A stretch of DNA of 21,929 nt from a virus. A program made the translations under genes and the position numbers. Below the pieces are notes generated by a model. It was not told the DNA's origin and did not search any database. It saw only the letters and a program-made list of their open reading frames with translations. Positions 6,634-17,000 of the stretch are shown in pieces. The DNA lies in the IMG/VR virus record IMGVR_UViG_3300034121_000196, positions 1 to 21,929 of that record, one strand, 5' to 3'. Numbering within the stretch: position 1 is the first letter of the stretch; each line of letters starts with the position of its first letter.

Positions 6634-7470
6634 ATGGCTGGCACTATGAACGGGCGCGGCGGTCTTAATCCGTCCGGCGTTTTTGACATCCGCAGGTTGA
6701 TGCCTCAGAACCCGTTCAATAACGTGAACCCGCAGGCAGCGGCTATGCCGCTCGGTAGTGCGCCACCGATGGCCGGTTCGACCCTCAACATCCGCGCTCC
6801 GCAATTACCGCCTGCCTACGCAGACGGAGGAATGGTGCCCCCTGCACCGCCAGCAGCCCCACCGATGACCCAGCCCGGTATGTCGCCCCAACAGCCCGGT
6901 CTGGCCGCACCCGGTGGGGCTGCGCCCACTCAACGCATGTCGCTTCAGCAGCTTCAGCAGGAAGCCCAGAAGTTCGCACAGGCCAATCCGCAGGCAGTCC
7001 AAGCGATCCGCGAAGCCCTCATGGAGGGTGTGCAGGACGGCGATATCACGCCGCAGCAGATCACGATGCTGGTTCAGATGGCGGTCGCCGCAGCACAGAA
7101 CCCGGAACTCTACCCCCGTCTGCGCCAGATGGCGATCCAGCAGGGTATGGCCGATGAAGAAGACCTCCCCATGCAGTACGATCAGGGGATCGTTTTCTCG
7201 CTTATCGTGGCCGGTGCGGCCATGCAGCAGTCCGGTGGTCAGGGTATGGCCGCACCGCAGGTTCCCGGCGCTCAAGCGCCAGCGGCCATGATGAAGGATG
7301 GTGGTCATATCACCATGACCCGCAGCCCCACGGGTGACAACACAGGCCGCGCCGATGACATCCCCATTCGCGTATCTGGCGGTGAGTATGTCATCCCCAA
7401 GCATGTCGTGGAGCGCAAGGGCACGGACTTCTTCGACAAACTCATCGGTAAGGACACGGGTGTAGCATGA
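6634..7470 (+). CDS. Internal virion-type protein with Gln/Pro-rich linker and DGG / GEYVIP motifs
   Basis: From the ATG at 6634 the product is 278 residues. It has a proline/alanine-rich N-terminal part containing YADGGMVPPAPP and a glutamine-rich helical part (SLQQLQQEAQKFAQANPQAV, then DITPQQITMLVQMAVAAAQN). The C-terminal module reads DGGHITMTRSPTGDNTGRAD, then DIPIRVSGGEYVIPKHVV and TDFFDKL. That last module recurs in many podovirus structural proteins as 'DDIPIRVSDGEYVIP', but its function is not known to me. The gene lies between nozzle and ejection-type genes, so an internal or tail-associated virion role is likely. The stop overlaps the next ATG (ATGA at 7467). Confidence 0.65.
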   Translation: MAGTMNGRGGLNPSGVFDIRRLMPQNPFNNVNPQAAAMPLGSAPPMAGSTLNIRAPQLPPAYADGGMVPPAPPAAPPMTQPGMSPQQPGLAAPGGAAPTQRMSLQQLQQEAQKFAQANPQAVQAIREALMEGVQDGDITPQQITMLVQMAVAAAQNPELYPRLRQMAIQQGMADEEDLPMQYDQGIVFSLIVAGAAMQQSGGQGMAAPQVPGAQAPAAMMKDGGHITMTRSPTGDNTGRADDIPIRVSGGEYVIPKHVVERKGTDFFDKLIGKDTGVA

Positions 7471-8738
7471 CCCAGATCACTTATATCAAGTCGTCGCTGC
7501 GGCACTCCTCCGCGCTTACGGCCCCAGAGGTCGCCCTCACGCAGTTCGGCCTGTGGAAGAGCATCAAGCGGGCATTCAAGAAGTACGCCAAGCCGCTTGC
7601 AGTGGTGGCAGGTATTGCTCTCGCCATCGCCGTCCCGTTCATCGCTGCACCGGTTGCCGGTATGATCTTTGCAAATACAGCCCTTGCTGCTGGCGCAGGT
7701 ACGTTCGGAGCCACCATCGGTGGTGCCCTTGCCGGTGCTGGCCTCGGTGCTGTTTCAGGTGCCTTGACGGCCTACGGTACAGGTCAGAACGTCCTCATGG
7801 GTGCCGCCCTTGGCGGTCTCGGCGGCGGTGTCGGCGGCGGTTTTGCTGGGTATGCAGGTGGAACACTCGGAGCCGCAGGTAGCGCAGCCGGTACAGCCGG
7901 TACAGCAGGAACGACTGTTGCTTCCGGCACAGCCGGTACGCTCCCTGCTAACGCGCAGATTGTTCCAACCTCTGCTGCGATTGGTAACGCGGCTGCATCT
8001 ACTATTCCCGGTCAAGTCGGCGTACCAGTAGGTCAGGTCGCAGCAGGTGCTACAAGTGCAGGTATGTCAACGGTAACGAAGGGTCTGCTCGAAGCTACAC
8101 TCAAGGTGGCTCCTTCTGCTGTCGGTACGCTTGTCTCTAGCCTTGCGCCGTCTGACGTGGGTCAGGCAACGGCGGAACTTCAGGCTGAGATGCAGCGACT
8201 TCAGAACTCTGACATCGACGCCTACAATAAGGCGAAGGTTCTGTACGACCAACTTTATGCACGTTATCAACAGATCGATCCCGTCGCCGCTGCGCAGCTT
8301 GCTGAAGCAGACGTTCAGATGAAGACTGCTGGTCTTATCTCTGGAGTAAATGTCGCTCGTGGTGCTGCGTCTGCTGAATATGCCGGTGAGGCTGAGAAGC
8401 GCCGCCTTGGAGTACAGGGTTCGCAGGAAGCTTCCGGTGCATATACTGGTACATACTATCAGGGCGAAGGCGAAAAGACACGGGCACTTGCTGGTCTGTC
8501 CGGGGTTAATCCCCGATATACTTCAAGCAGCGGTAACTATCTCGCCAACCGTGTAAATCGTGCTGAAGCGCAGCAGGCTGGTCTTACGGAAGATATCACT
8601 GCTGGTTTGACGCCCTACACCTTGGCACTGGCTCCGAGAGACACGACTGTTACGAGCGAAGACTACGACCGACTGCTGAGAGAAAACGACAGTCTGCGCC
8701 GTCGCAGGCTCACTGAAGACAGTCTTACTGGCGCTTGA
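7467..8738 (+). CDS. Internal virion-type protein with Gly/Ala-rich hydrophobic region
   Basis: This 423-residue protein has three parts. The N-terminus is basic (GLWKSIKRAFKKYAKPL, residues 28-44). A long Gly/Ala-rich hydrophobic region follows (about 44-150, with AVVAGIALAIAVPFIAAPVA and then glycine-zipper-like GGALAGAGLGAVSG). The C-terminal half is helical (about 225-320, ELQAEMQRLQNSDIDAYNKA) and ends in a charged helix (EDYDRLLRENDSLRRRR). An AGTAGTAG stretch is coded by 9-base repeats (CAGCCGGTA at 7885 and 7894, with another at 7930). The hydrophobic glycine-zipper pattern fits a protein that inserts in a membrane, as in ejected internal proteins of podoviruses. That role is inferred from composition and from its place before the transglycosylase-bearing gene. 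No catalytic motif is visible. Confidence 0.6.
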   Translation: MTQITYIKSSLRHSSALTAPEVALTQFGLWKSIKRAFKKYAKPLAVVAGIALAIAVPFIAAPVAGMIFANTALAAGAGTFGATIGGALAGAGLGAVSGALTAYGTGQNVLMGAALGGLGGGVGGGFAGYAGGTLGAAGSAAGTAGTAGTTVASGTAGTLPANAQIVPTSAAIGNAAASTIPGQVGVPVGQVAAGATSAGMSTVTKGLLEATLKVAPSAVGTLVSSLAPSDVGQATAELQAEMQRLQNSDIDAYNKAKVLYDQLYARYQQIDPVAAAQLAEADVQMKTAGLISGVNVARGAASAEYAGEAEKRRLGVQGSQEASGAYTGTYYQGEGEKTRALAGLSGVNPRYTSSSGNYLANRVNRAEAQQAGLTEDITAGLTPYTLALAPRDTTVTSEDYDRLLRENDSLRRRRLTEDSLTGA

Positions 8739-8746
8739 GGTTCTAG

Positions 8747-11017
8747 ATGGCATACGTAGCAGGGCTTTACACCAAGGCCAGTCAGGCTTCCGCTGACGAG
8801 GCAAAGCGGTTCCGCGACTTCCAGACCCAGATCGATGAGATGGGTGCGCGTGAACGCGCAGGTCTGATGCGTCAGCAGCAGGCCGCTATGGATCGTCAGA
8901 TGGCTGGTCTTGTCCAGCCGGGTCAGCTTTATACGCCCGAAACGCTGCCGCGTGTTTCTCCCGCCGGGACTTCAGTTGCGACCTCGCCGCTTCCGGCGAT
9001 GATGCCCGAGCAGCAAATCCAGCCTGAACTCGCTGCGCCTGCCGGTGCTGTTCCTGCACCTACCGCTGGACTTACACCGTTCCGCATGTCTCCGGGTCCG
9101 ATTGAGGCTGGCGGTACTATGCCTGCCGCGCCCATCCCCGGTGGCGGTGGGTTTACCCCCGAGCCAGAAGCATCCGTTATTGGTAATGTTGCCGGTGAAT
9201 ACGGTGCGAGGCAGCGGGCCACCATAGAGTACAACCGTCTGCGCGGTTCTCTTATGACCAACGTATTCGGTGATGTTGGTAGCTGGTTTGGTTCACAGGC
9301 TGACTACGACAAACGCCAGCAGATGAAAGCTGCGCAAGCAGAAGCTCTTAATTGGTATGAGTCAACGGCGGTAAAGGACTTTATGCTTGCCAACCCTGTG
9401 GCGCTTACTGAAGCCCAGCAGGACCCGATCCGTTATTTCGTCAGGAACAAGGACAAGCTCGGCAAGAAAGCCGCTGCACCCGCAGCGGCTGCACCCGCTG
9501 AACAGCCCGCACCCGGTGGTACGCAGCCCATCCCCGAACCGACCTCTGTCGGCATTGCTCCGCTCGAAGTGCCCGCTGCCGTACCTGTGAAGGACGAAGC
9601 GTTTGCAGCGCAGTCGGCTGTGAAGCTTGAGAATGAGTTCCTGCCGCGCGTTGCTGAAGTCCCGCAGATGATGACTTCGGATACCGTTCAGCGCCTTGTG
9701 CGCCGCGCAACGGAACTTGGTGTGGACCCTGCTGCCGCTGTCGCCATCTACGGTGTCGAGACAAACTTCGGTCGTCGCGTAGGCGTCAGCGAGAAGGGCG
9801 CTCGTGGTCTGATGCAGGTTATTCCTGCTACGTTCGACGGGATGAAGACGTTCTTCACGGACCCGGCTGAGATCAAGCGGTATAACATCCCGCAGTCCCT
9901 CGTGGATGCTGCGAAGAATATGTCTGCCGACGACGAAAACAGCTTCGATGCCGGTCTCCTGCGTATGAAATATGCAGAGTATAAGGGCGTGGACAAGAAC
10001 CTCCTTGGTGCCGGGTACAACGCTTCTGCTGAGACGATTGCCAAGCTTGGTCGTCCACTGGCAACTGGCTCTGGCATCACGAACGAAGACTACAACAAGG
10101 CGTACATCGCACTCTACAACGAGGCGCGTAACTACGTTGGTCTTGAGCCGAACGTCCAGATGGCAGACTACGAAGCCACGGCACCACTCAGGCTTCAGGA
10201 GATCGATACCAACGAGCAGCTTGAGCTTACGAACTACAACAACGAGATCGGTCTGCTTCAGAAGCAGAACGAACGTATCCTCGCCCAGCGCAACATCATC
10301 GCGCAGCAGATCGCGTTCGCTCAGCAGAGTGGTTTTGCCAACCGCATTCCGGCATTGCAGCAGCAGCTTCTCCAAATCGATGACCTCCTTATGCAGGTGA
10401 CGCAGCAGGCCAACCAGTTGAACGCCGGGTATCAGACCAAGTTCAACGAGTTCAACATGCAGCGCACGACGGAGTTCAGTAACGTTGCTATCGGCAGGAT
10501 GCTCCGTGGTGATCCAAGGTCGCTGTCGGAGCAGTGGTCCCGTGCCTATGGAGAACCTGTCACCATCCAGCGCCGGTCTGACGGCAAATACAATATCTTC
10601 ATGGGCGAGGATGGTCGCCGCATGAGTCCCGCAGCGGGCCTGACCCCGGAAGAGGTCGCGTATATGTTTAAGATGGAGTTCGATGACGCCTTCAGTGCGC
10701 AGGAAGCTGATCAACGGCAGAAAGCCCGTGATGCCGCAGTGCAGCATGACCGGGAGTTGGAGAAGATTTACGTCGAGAACGTCGGAAAGATCGAGGTCGC
10801 CAAGATCAGCAAGTCGCCTGTGCCCGGTTTCAGCAAGCCGGAACCCGTAAGGTACAACGAAGCGGGAGTTGCCATCGAGTTCATTTCCTTCGGTGAGGGT
10901 GCTTACGGTGACCAAATCATCCGCATCAAATCCCCGCCGCAGCAGGAACTTAAGGATGGTATTCTCACCATCGATCAGGCTATAATCACCCGCGAACTCA
11001 GACCGGGACTTCAGTGA
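8747..11017 (+). CDS. Internal virion protein with lytic transglycosylase (SLT) domain
   Basis: This 756-residue protein carries a lytic transglycosylase domain at about 310-465. YGVETNFG supplies the likely catalytic Glu338, GLMQVIP (354-360) is the second motif, and AGYNAS (422-427) is the third. The N-terminal 230 residues are Gln/Ala/Pro-rich, with a second Ala/Pro linker at 240-285. A long coiled coil (about 484-570, LQKQNERILAQRNIIAQQIA) and a charged helical C-terminus follow. This arrangement fits a virion-borne enzyme that opens peptidoglycan during DNA ejection, comparable in role to T7 gp16. A GAGG lies seven bases before the ATG, overlapping the previous stop. The C-terminal stop abuts the giant gene (TGATG). 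The domain call is secure. Virion location is inferred from context. Confidence 0.85.
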   Translation: MAYVAGLYTKASQASADEAKRFRDFQTQIDEMGARERAGLMRQQQAAMDRQMAGLVQPGQLYTPETLPRVSPAGTSVATSPLPAMMPEQQIQPELAAPAGAVPAPTAGLTPFRMSPGPIEAGGTMPAAPIPGGGGFTPEPEASVIGNVAGEYGARQRATIEYNRLRGSLMTNVFGDVGSWFGSQADYDKRQQMKAAQAEALNWYESTAVKDFMLANPVALTEAQQDPIRYFVRNKDKLGKKAAAPAAAAPAEQPAPGGTQPIPEPTSVGIAPLEVPAAVPVKDEAFAAQSAVKLENEFLPRVAEVPQMMTSDTVQRLVRRATELGVDPAAAVAIYGVETNFGRRVGVSEKGARGLMQVIPATFDGMKTFFTDPAEIKRYNIPQSLVDAAKNMSADDENSFDAGLLRMKYAEYKGVDKNLLGAGYNASAETIAKLGRPLATGSGITNEDYNKAYIALYNEARNYVGLEPNVQMADYEATAPLRLQEIDTNEQLELTNYNNEIGLLQKQNERILAQRNIIAQQIAFAQQSGFANRIPALQQQLLQIDDLLMQVTQQANQLNAGYQTKFNEFNMQRTTEFSNVAIGRMLRGDPRSLSEQWSRAYGEPVTIQRRSDGKYNIFMGEDGRRMSPAAGLTPEEVAYMFKMEFDDAFSAQEADQRQKARDAAVQHDRELEKIYVENVGKIEVAKISKSPVPGFSKPEPVRYNEAGVAIEFISFGEGAYGDQIIRIKSPPQQELKDGILTIDQAIITRELRPGLQ

Positions 11018-14000
11018 TGGCTAATCCGCTCGATCCGACCTTCTCCCCGCTCACCTCTGGTCTTGCAGCCCCGCCGCCTTCAATGGCGGAAGATTACGCC
11101 ACACGACTCAGACAGGCGGGTCTGGCACAGCGGCAGGGGTTTGTTCAGGAACCGGAGCTTCCTACCGGCAGGACGGCACGCCTCGCTTACAGTCCTTCGA
11201 CCAAGCAGTTCTTCGTCGGCGGTTATACCTTTGACGATGACAACGACACTGCTGCCGTGGCGCTGTCGAAGTATGCCAACCAAGAGGCTCCGCTTCCTGA
11301 AGGTGACTGGCAGGAGATCGATCCGGCCAGCTACGCACAGTATGTTGAGGGTATCCGCAGTCCCGGTTTCTTCCAGCAGATCGCCAATAACTTCGACATT
11401 GGCCTTGACGAAATGCAGCAGACGCTGGGTTACGGTCTTATGTTCGCTGGTGCGACCGAGACGGGCGCACGCTTGGCAGACCAGAGTGCCGACCTCGCCA
11501 AGACCCAGATTTACCAGCGCAACATCGAGAACATCGGTGAGAATGGCGTCCTTGACTGGGTCGCTGCAACCATTGGTCGTCTCGGCCCCAACATTATTGA
11601 GTCGGTGATCACTGCCGGTATCGGTGCCGGTATCGGCTCTGCGGCCACTCCCGCTGGTACAGCAGGTGGTGCGGTTCTGGGCTTCTTCGGCAAGTCTGCC
11701 GTCAAGAAGGCGCTCTATGAAGCTGCCAAGAAGCACTTCAAGGGTCAGGCATTGGATGCCGCAGAGAAGAAGCTTCTTCTGTCCAGCGCGGGTATGCTGA
11801 ACGCTGCGTCCAACGCAGCCAAGACCAAGCTGGCTCCCGGTGCCTTCAACCAGTTCATGGAGGAAGGTCTTCAGGCTGGTGCCGAAGCCGTAGCGAAGAG
11901 GGTTGCCGCCCGTGCTCCCACGGAGATTGGCGCTGCCGGTCTGTCTCTGGCATCCAACGTCTTCCAACAGACCGGACAGGCTTATGGCGAGACCATGGCT
12001 GACGGTGGCGAAGGTAATCGCGCTGTCGCTCTCGGTGTTGGTGCAATTGGCGGTATCGCGGATACGGCTGGTGAGTTCCTGCTGGCTGGCCGTGTGTTCA
12101 GCGAAGCGATGGGTGACGTTGCCGGGTCCATTACCAAGCGCAAGAAGGCCCTCAACATCCTCAAGCGCGTAGGCGCTGGCGCTGGCGTAGGTGCGGGTAT
12201 GGAAGGCGGAACGGAAGCGTTCCAAGAAGCCCTCCAGCTTGCTGCTAACCCGGTGGTCGATGTTAATACGGCAGAGGGCCAGAGCCGTCTGCTCAACGCC
12301 TTTGCTGGCGGTGCGCTCCTTGGTGGTGGCTTCGGTGGTGCCGGTGGTATCTTTGCTGGTAGCCTCACTGACAACAAGCAGGAAGCCAACCTTCTGCTAC
12401 CGGTGGCGAAGACCGACCCCGGCTACGCCCAGTACCTCCTCGATGTGAAGAAGCAGCTTGGCGAGGCTGAGTACAACAAGGTCTTCGGCCCGCCGCAGCC
12501 TTACACTCGCATCATGGAAGACGAGGCCCGCACGGCTTCCTTCCCCACGCAAGAAGAGTTCCTCGCTGGGCGGGCACGGCTGGGTGTTGTCCCTCCGTCT
12601 GCTGCGCAGCCGCAGGGTGAGTTGTTTGCAAATGCCCCGATGGGCAATGTTCCTGCGCCCGTACCGGCTGGACCGATGCTGCCGGAAGCACCTGCGGTTG
12701 GTCAGGGCGCTTTTCCGTTCACTCCGTCTGCGCGATATCCCGTCCCGGCTGTTCTTGCAAACATCCCCAGCCCAGCGGAGATGGTGGGTCCGATTGTGCC
12801 GTCTGGCACGCAGGCATCTCTTCCATTTGCAGGTGCTGGACAGGCCCCTGCGCCTGTGCCGACTGGTCCTATGCTTCCGCCCAGCACCGACATGGGCGGT
12901 ACGCAGCTTGGTCTGTTCCAGACATATGCCCCTCCTGCGGCGGCTACGCCGCAGGGTGAGTTGCTGCTCCGTGGTGGTGCTGGCCGCGCTCCCGCGCGTG
13001 TTCCTACTGGTCCGATGCCGCAGCCGAGTGCTGACATGGGCGGTGTTCAGGGCGCACTCCAGCCGCAGAAAGAACCGCCTGCACCTCCTCCCCCGACCAA
13101 TGCCATGCAGCCGCAGCTAGAGCGCCTTAAGCGCGGCATGGAGTTCGAGCAGGCCCGCAGGCAGGCTGCGACCCGTGCCACCCCGGCTGAGCGGGTATAC
13201 ACCGAAGCCACCATTGACCAGCCGATCACGCTGGATGTTGATGCAGTCATATCGCCGGATAAGCTGGGGAAGAAACTTACTCCCAACGAGCGCGACCGGC
13301 GCAAAATCCTCGCCGGGTTCAACACTCTGACCCAGCCACAGCAGAACCTCATTCTCGGTACGTTCGGCTACGACGAGGCGCAACTTATTGCTTATGTGCG
13401 CCGCGAAAAGCCCCCGGTGGTAGTCAAGCAGTTCGCCACGCTGGCGCGGGTGAATGAGGACGCCTTCAAGGTCGATATCCCGAAGCCTCTTAAGCGTGGA
13501 GAAAAGAATGCCGCTCAGCCCGGAGCAGGAACAGAAGGTGCAAAGCCTGCTGGAGAGCGGGCGGGCAAAAACAGAGGCGCAGGCGAGGGCGATAATGTAC
13601 GCGCAGGAGCAGAGGCCACCGAAACCCAAGCGCAGCCCGCAGCGGAGCAACCTGCCGCCCGGAGTGAAACCCTACGGGAAGAAGCTGGTGGGGCCGCTGT
13701 AACGGTCGAGTCTACCGAGAGGCGCTTGAAAGGCACTCCGGGTGCGCCCCCCGATTACCTCGTGACCCTATCCGATGGTCGTACGGCGATCATCTACAAG
13801 GACAACGATAGCAAGGACTGGCGTATTGATCACCCCGGCGCTCGTGCTTTCGCACCGTCGCAGGTCGGCTACGCTTCCGATGTACTTGGTGCGACCAAGA
13901 AGGAAGCCCTCGAAAATGTGGTTGATGCACTCGACCGTATGGAAGCTGCTGTCGCCGCATCGAAAGCCGAGAAGGACGAAGTACTAAAGCGTGGCGAAGC

Positions 14001-17000
14001 CGGAAAGCCTGCTCGTAAGTCGGACCTTCAGATGTTCCTTGATACATACAAGGACCCTAAACTGATGGTTGGTATGCGGGGGAACCCGGACCTCAAGGAC
14101 GTTGTGGAGTACGCCGATTGGCTTGGGTCCCTTTCCAAGAAGGACCTTGCCAAGATCGAACTTGTGTTTGTCAAAAGCGACAACCCGTTTCTTGCTGCTG
14201 GTAGTATGGACCCAGTCAGGGTACGGGCAAAACTGGAAGAACAGCTAAGCCCAAAAGTGGAAGGGGCAGCGGTCGCCCCCTCGCAAGAGGCCGCAGAGGA
14301 ACCTAAGCCCGTCCTGACCAAGGCCGAAAAGAAAGCAGCAGAGAAGGCTGCGCGGGAAGCCAAGAAGTACAAGAACCTCCCTGAGAAGGAGCAGATCGCT
14401 CTCGCCAAAGAGGCAGAGCGACAGGGGACAATTATTGCCACGGCTATGGAACTTGAGCAGGACGTTCCGACGCTCAAAGAGATGTTTGCCGAAGTCACCG
14501 ACGTGGAAGCCGACCTCTATGAGGTGTACGGCACCATTGGTAATATCATCCTTGCTCAGCGCGAGAACCAGAAGAAAGGCACATCCGTAAAGGACGCTGC
14601 CAAACAGTCGTTCATCGAGAGTGTCGGTACGCTCTACAACTGGGCCACCAAGCCGGGTTTGTCGCAGGAAGCCAAGAACACTGCTGCTGCCTTCTTGGAT
14701 GTGCAGATTTCCGCCAGCGAGACTGTGCCGCTGAAGGAAGGCGTGAAGCAGGCAATCAAAGACGCTGAGCAGGGTATGTTCAGCCTCTCCCAGTTCGACG
14801 CTGTAACTAATCCAGTGGATGAGAACGGTCGCCCTGCCAAGGGTGTGAACCCGATCCGGGCCAAGGCTATCGTGGACAAGTTCCGCAGTGGTCTCGCCAA
14901 GGCTCCGAAGTTCTTCGTCTACAAGAACCAAGCTGATCTCCAGCGCCGCAACCCTGACCTCTACCAACGCGCAGTGGCAGCGCGTCCGCAGGGAGATTTC
15001 GATACTGCCATGGCTTCCGGCTACGCCTTCGATGGTACGGTGCTGGTCTTCACCGACCGTATCCCGACCGAAAAGTACATGCGGTTCCTGCTGGCTCACG
15101 AAGCCATCGGTCACTTTGGTATGCGCTCCCTGCTGCCCGCGAAGCAGTTCGATGCGCTCATGGACTACGTCTATGATAATAACCCCAGTGTGCGTCAGTC
15201 GGTTGATGGTGCCCTGAAGGGTAGCAAGGACCTCGGTGCCCGCCGCGAGGCGGTCGAAGAGCACATGGCAAAGTTCGCTGAGAAGCTGGACAGCAGCATT
15301 CTCAGGCGCGTGTGGTCTGCCATCAAGGACGTGCTGAACAAGCTCGGCGTTAAGTTCGAGGACGACATCGTCCGTTATCTCGTGTCTCAGGCCCGCAGCA
15401 CCGTGCGCAATGGTTCGTCCATGTTCACGCCCAGCACCTTCGCGCTCAACCTCCAGACCGTGATGACCAACAACGGCACTGGTCGCTTCAGCATCGACCC
15501 GGCCTACTCTGCACAACATACGTTGCGCAATCAACTGGACCTCATGGCTACGCCGCCCGCCAGCATCGAGGAGACGGGCAATACTCTCAGGGACCTCAAG
15601 ATCGATGGTCTCGATATGTTCGAGAACTTCATGCGCAACACCTTCCGTTTGCGCAACTTCAATGCCTTGCGTAACCATGGGGCACAGATCGCTGAGCATC
15701 TCAAGGACGCCATGCGCACGAATGCGCAGTCCCTGTACAATATGTACAACGAGCGTCTTGCGAAGCTATTGGCGCTGACGGGCGACTCCCGCAGGGTTGT
15801 TTCCTATGCCATGGTGATCAGCCGCCGTATCGCCAGCCCCCGGTTCAAGCTGGACAAGGAACTCCGCAACAAGGCGCTACTGGTTCTTGGCGACGAACGT
15901 CTGGATGGTTCCGGGCGTGATACGAAGGTTGATGAGGATGTACTCAAGAAGCTCCTCGACCTCGGTACGCTGTCCAAGAAGGAACTCGAAGACGGCGCGG
16001 AAATAACCTACGAGGAAGCCATCGAAGGCGGAAAGACCAAGAAGGTCACCGTCAAGGTCAAGGGTCTACAGGAAGAACTCGGTCGTGGTCTGACGGACGA
16101 AGAGTACGACATCTATGTTCAGACCCGCAAAGACCTTGCTGATCTCGACATCGAACGCCTGAAGGCGCAGTTCGACAACTTTTTCCTTGCTGAGAAGGTA
16201 TCCACCAAGGGTATCAACAAGGTCCTTGCCGACAAGGAGATGACAGCCGACGACGGCAAGTTCGTCAGGGACATCGTGAACCACGCCAAGAAGCTCTTCG
16301 TGGATGACATGGAGTACGACGAGCGCGGTATGCCGGATGTCACGACCAAGACGGCTATGCGCATGGAGCAGTTCTTCAAGGCGGTCAACACAGCCATCGT
16401 GAAGAAGGAGTTCACCGACGACCTCAAGAAGGACGTGCGGGAGTTCTATTTCCCGAAGCCGACGAAGAAGCTGACGAAGGAAGAGGAACAGGCTAGGGCC
16501 GAAGCCTTGGCAAAGGGTAACGAAAAGTCCGAAGCCGCCATCAAAAAGATCGAGGACTTCCGCAGCCGCCGCACAGAGTTCAGCGGTCTTGAAGAGCAGA
16601 GTGTAATTTATACTGTGCAAGACAGGGTCAAGGAGATCGTCCTTGCCGACGCCGCTTTCGAGCGGGCGCAGATGTTTGTGCGCAGGTCCATCGCTTCGTC
16701 GCACGTCCCACTGTGGCGCGAGGGTAAGTTCCAAGTCCGTGTTGAAGCGCAGATCAACGGCAGGACGGTCCAGCTTCACCCTGACGTGCAGAACAAAATG
16801 ATCTACAGCTTGGCTCCGAATTTATCGGAGGCTGAAGGTGCAGCGGCGTTCTACAACGACAAGATGAAAGATATTGAGTACAGCGGTCTCGTCAGGGACG
16901 ATGCGACCGGCGAGTACAAGACGCAGACTTTCAAGGTATTTGCCCGCGCATCCAAGACCGTGGATACCGTGTCGTCCGATCCGTCCATCGACATCGACAA

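Noticed and set aside
9362-10915. Long (517-codon) open frame opposite the transglycosylase-bearing internal protein gene
   Set aside because: It is antisense to a gene with a clear SLT domain, lacks a plausible ribosome binding site and neighbours, and reads as Leu/Arg/Val/His-rich shadow sequence caused by codon bias of the real gene.
11014-11016. GTG at 11014 as start of the giant gene
   Set aside because: It is possible through GTGA overlap, but the next codon is ATG in a TGATG overlap, a junction type repeated in this operon. The difference is one residue.
11080-12225. 381-codon antisense frame opposite the N-terminal part of the giant gene
   Set aside because: Same reason: mirrored codon bias, no start signal, no domain, and no room in the operon logic.
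14245-15699. Long (484-codon) open frame opposite the giant gene
   Set aside because: It is a shadow of the giant gene, including the zincin-like block, and has no recognisable domain of its own.
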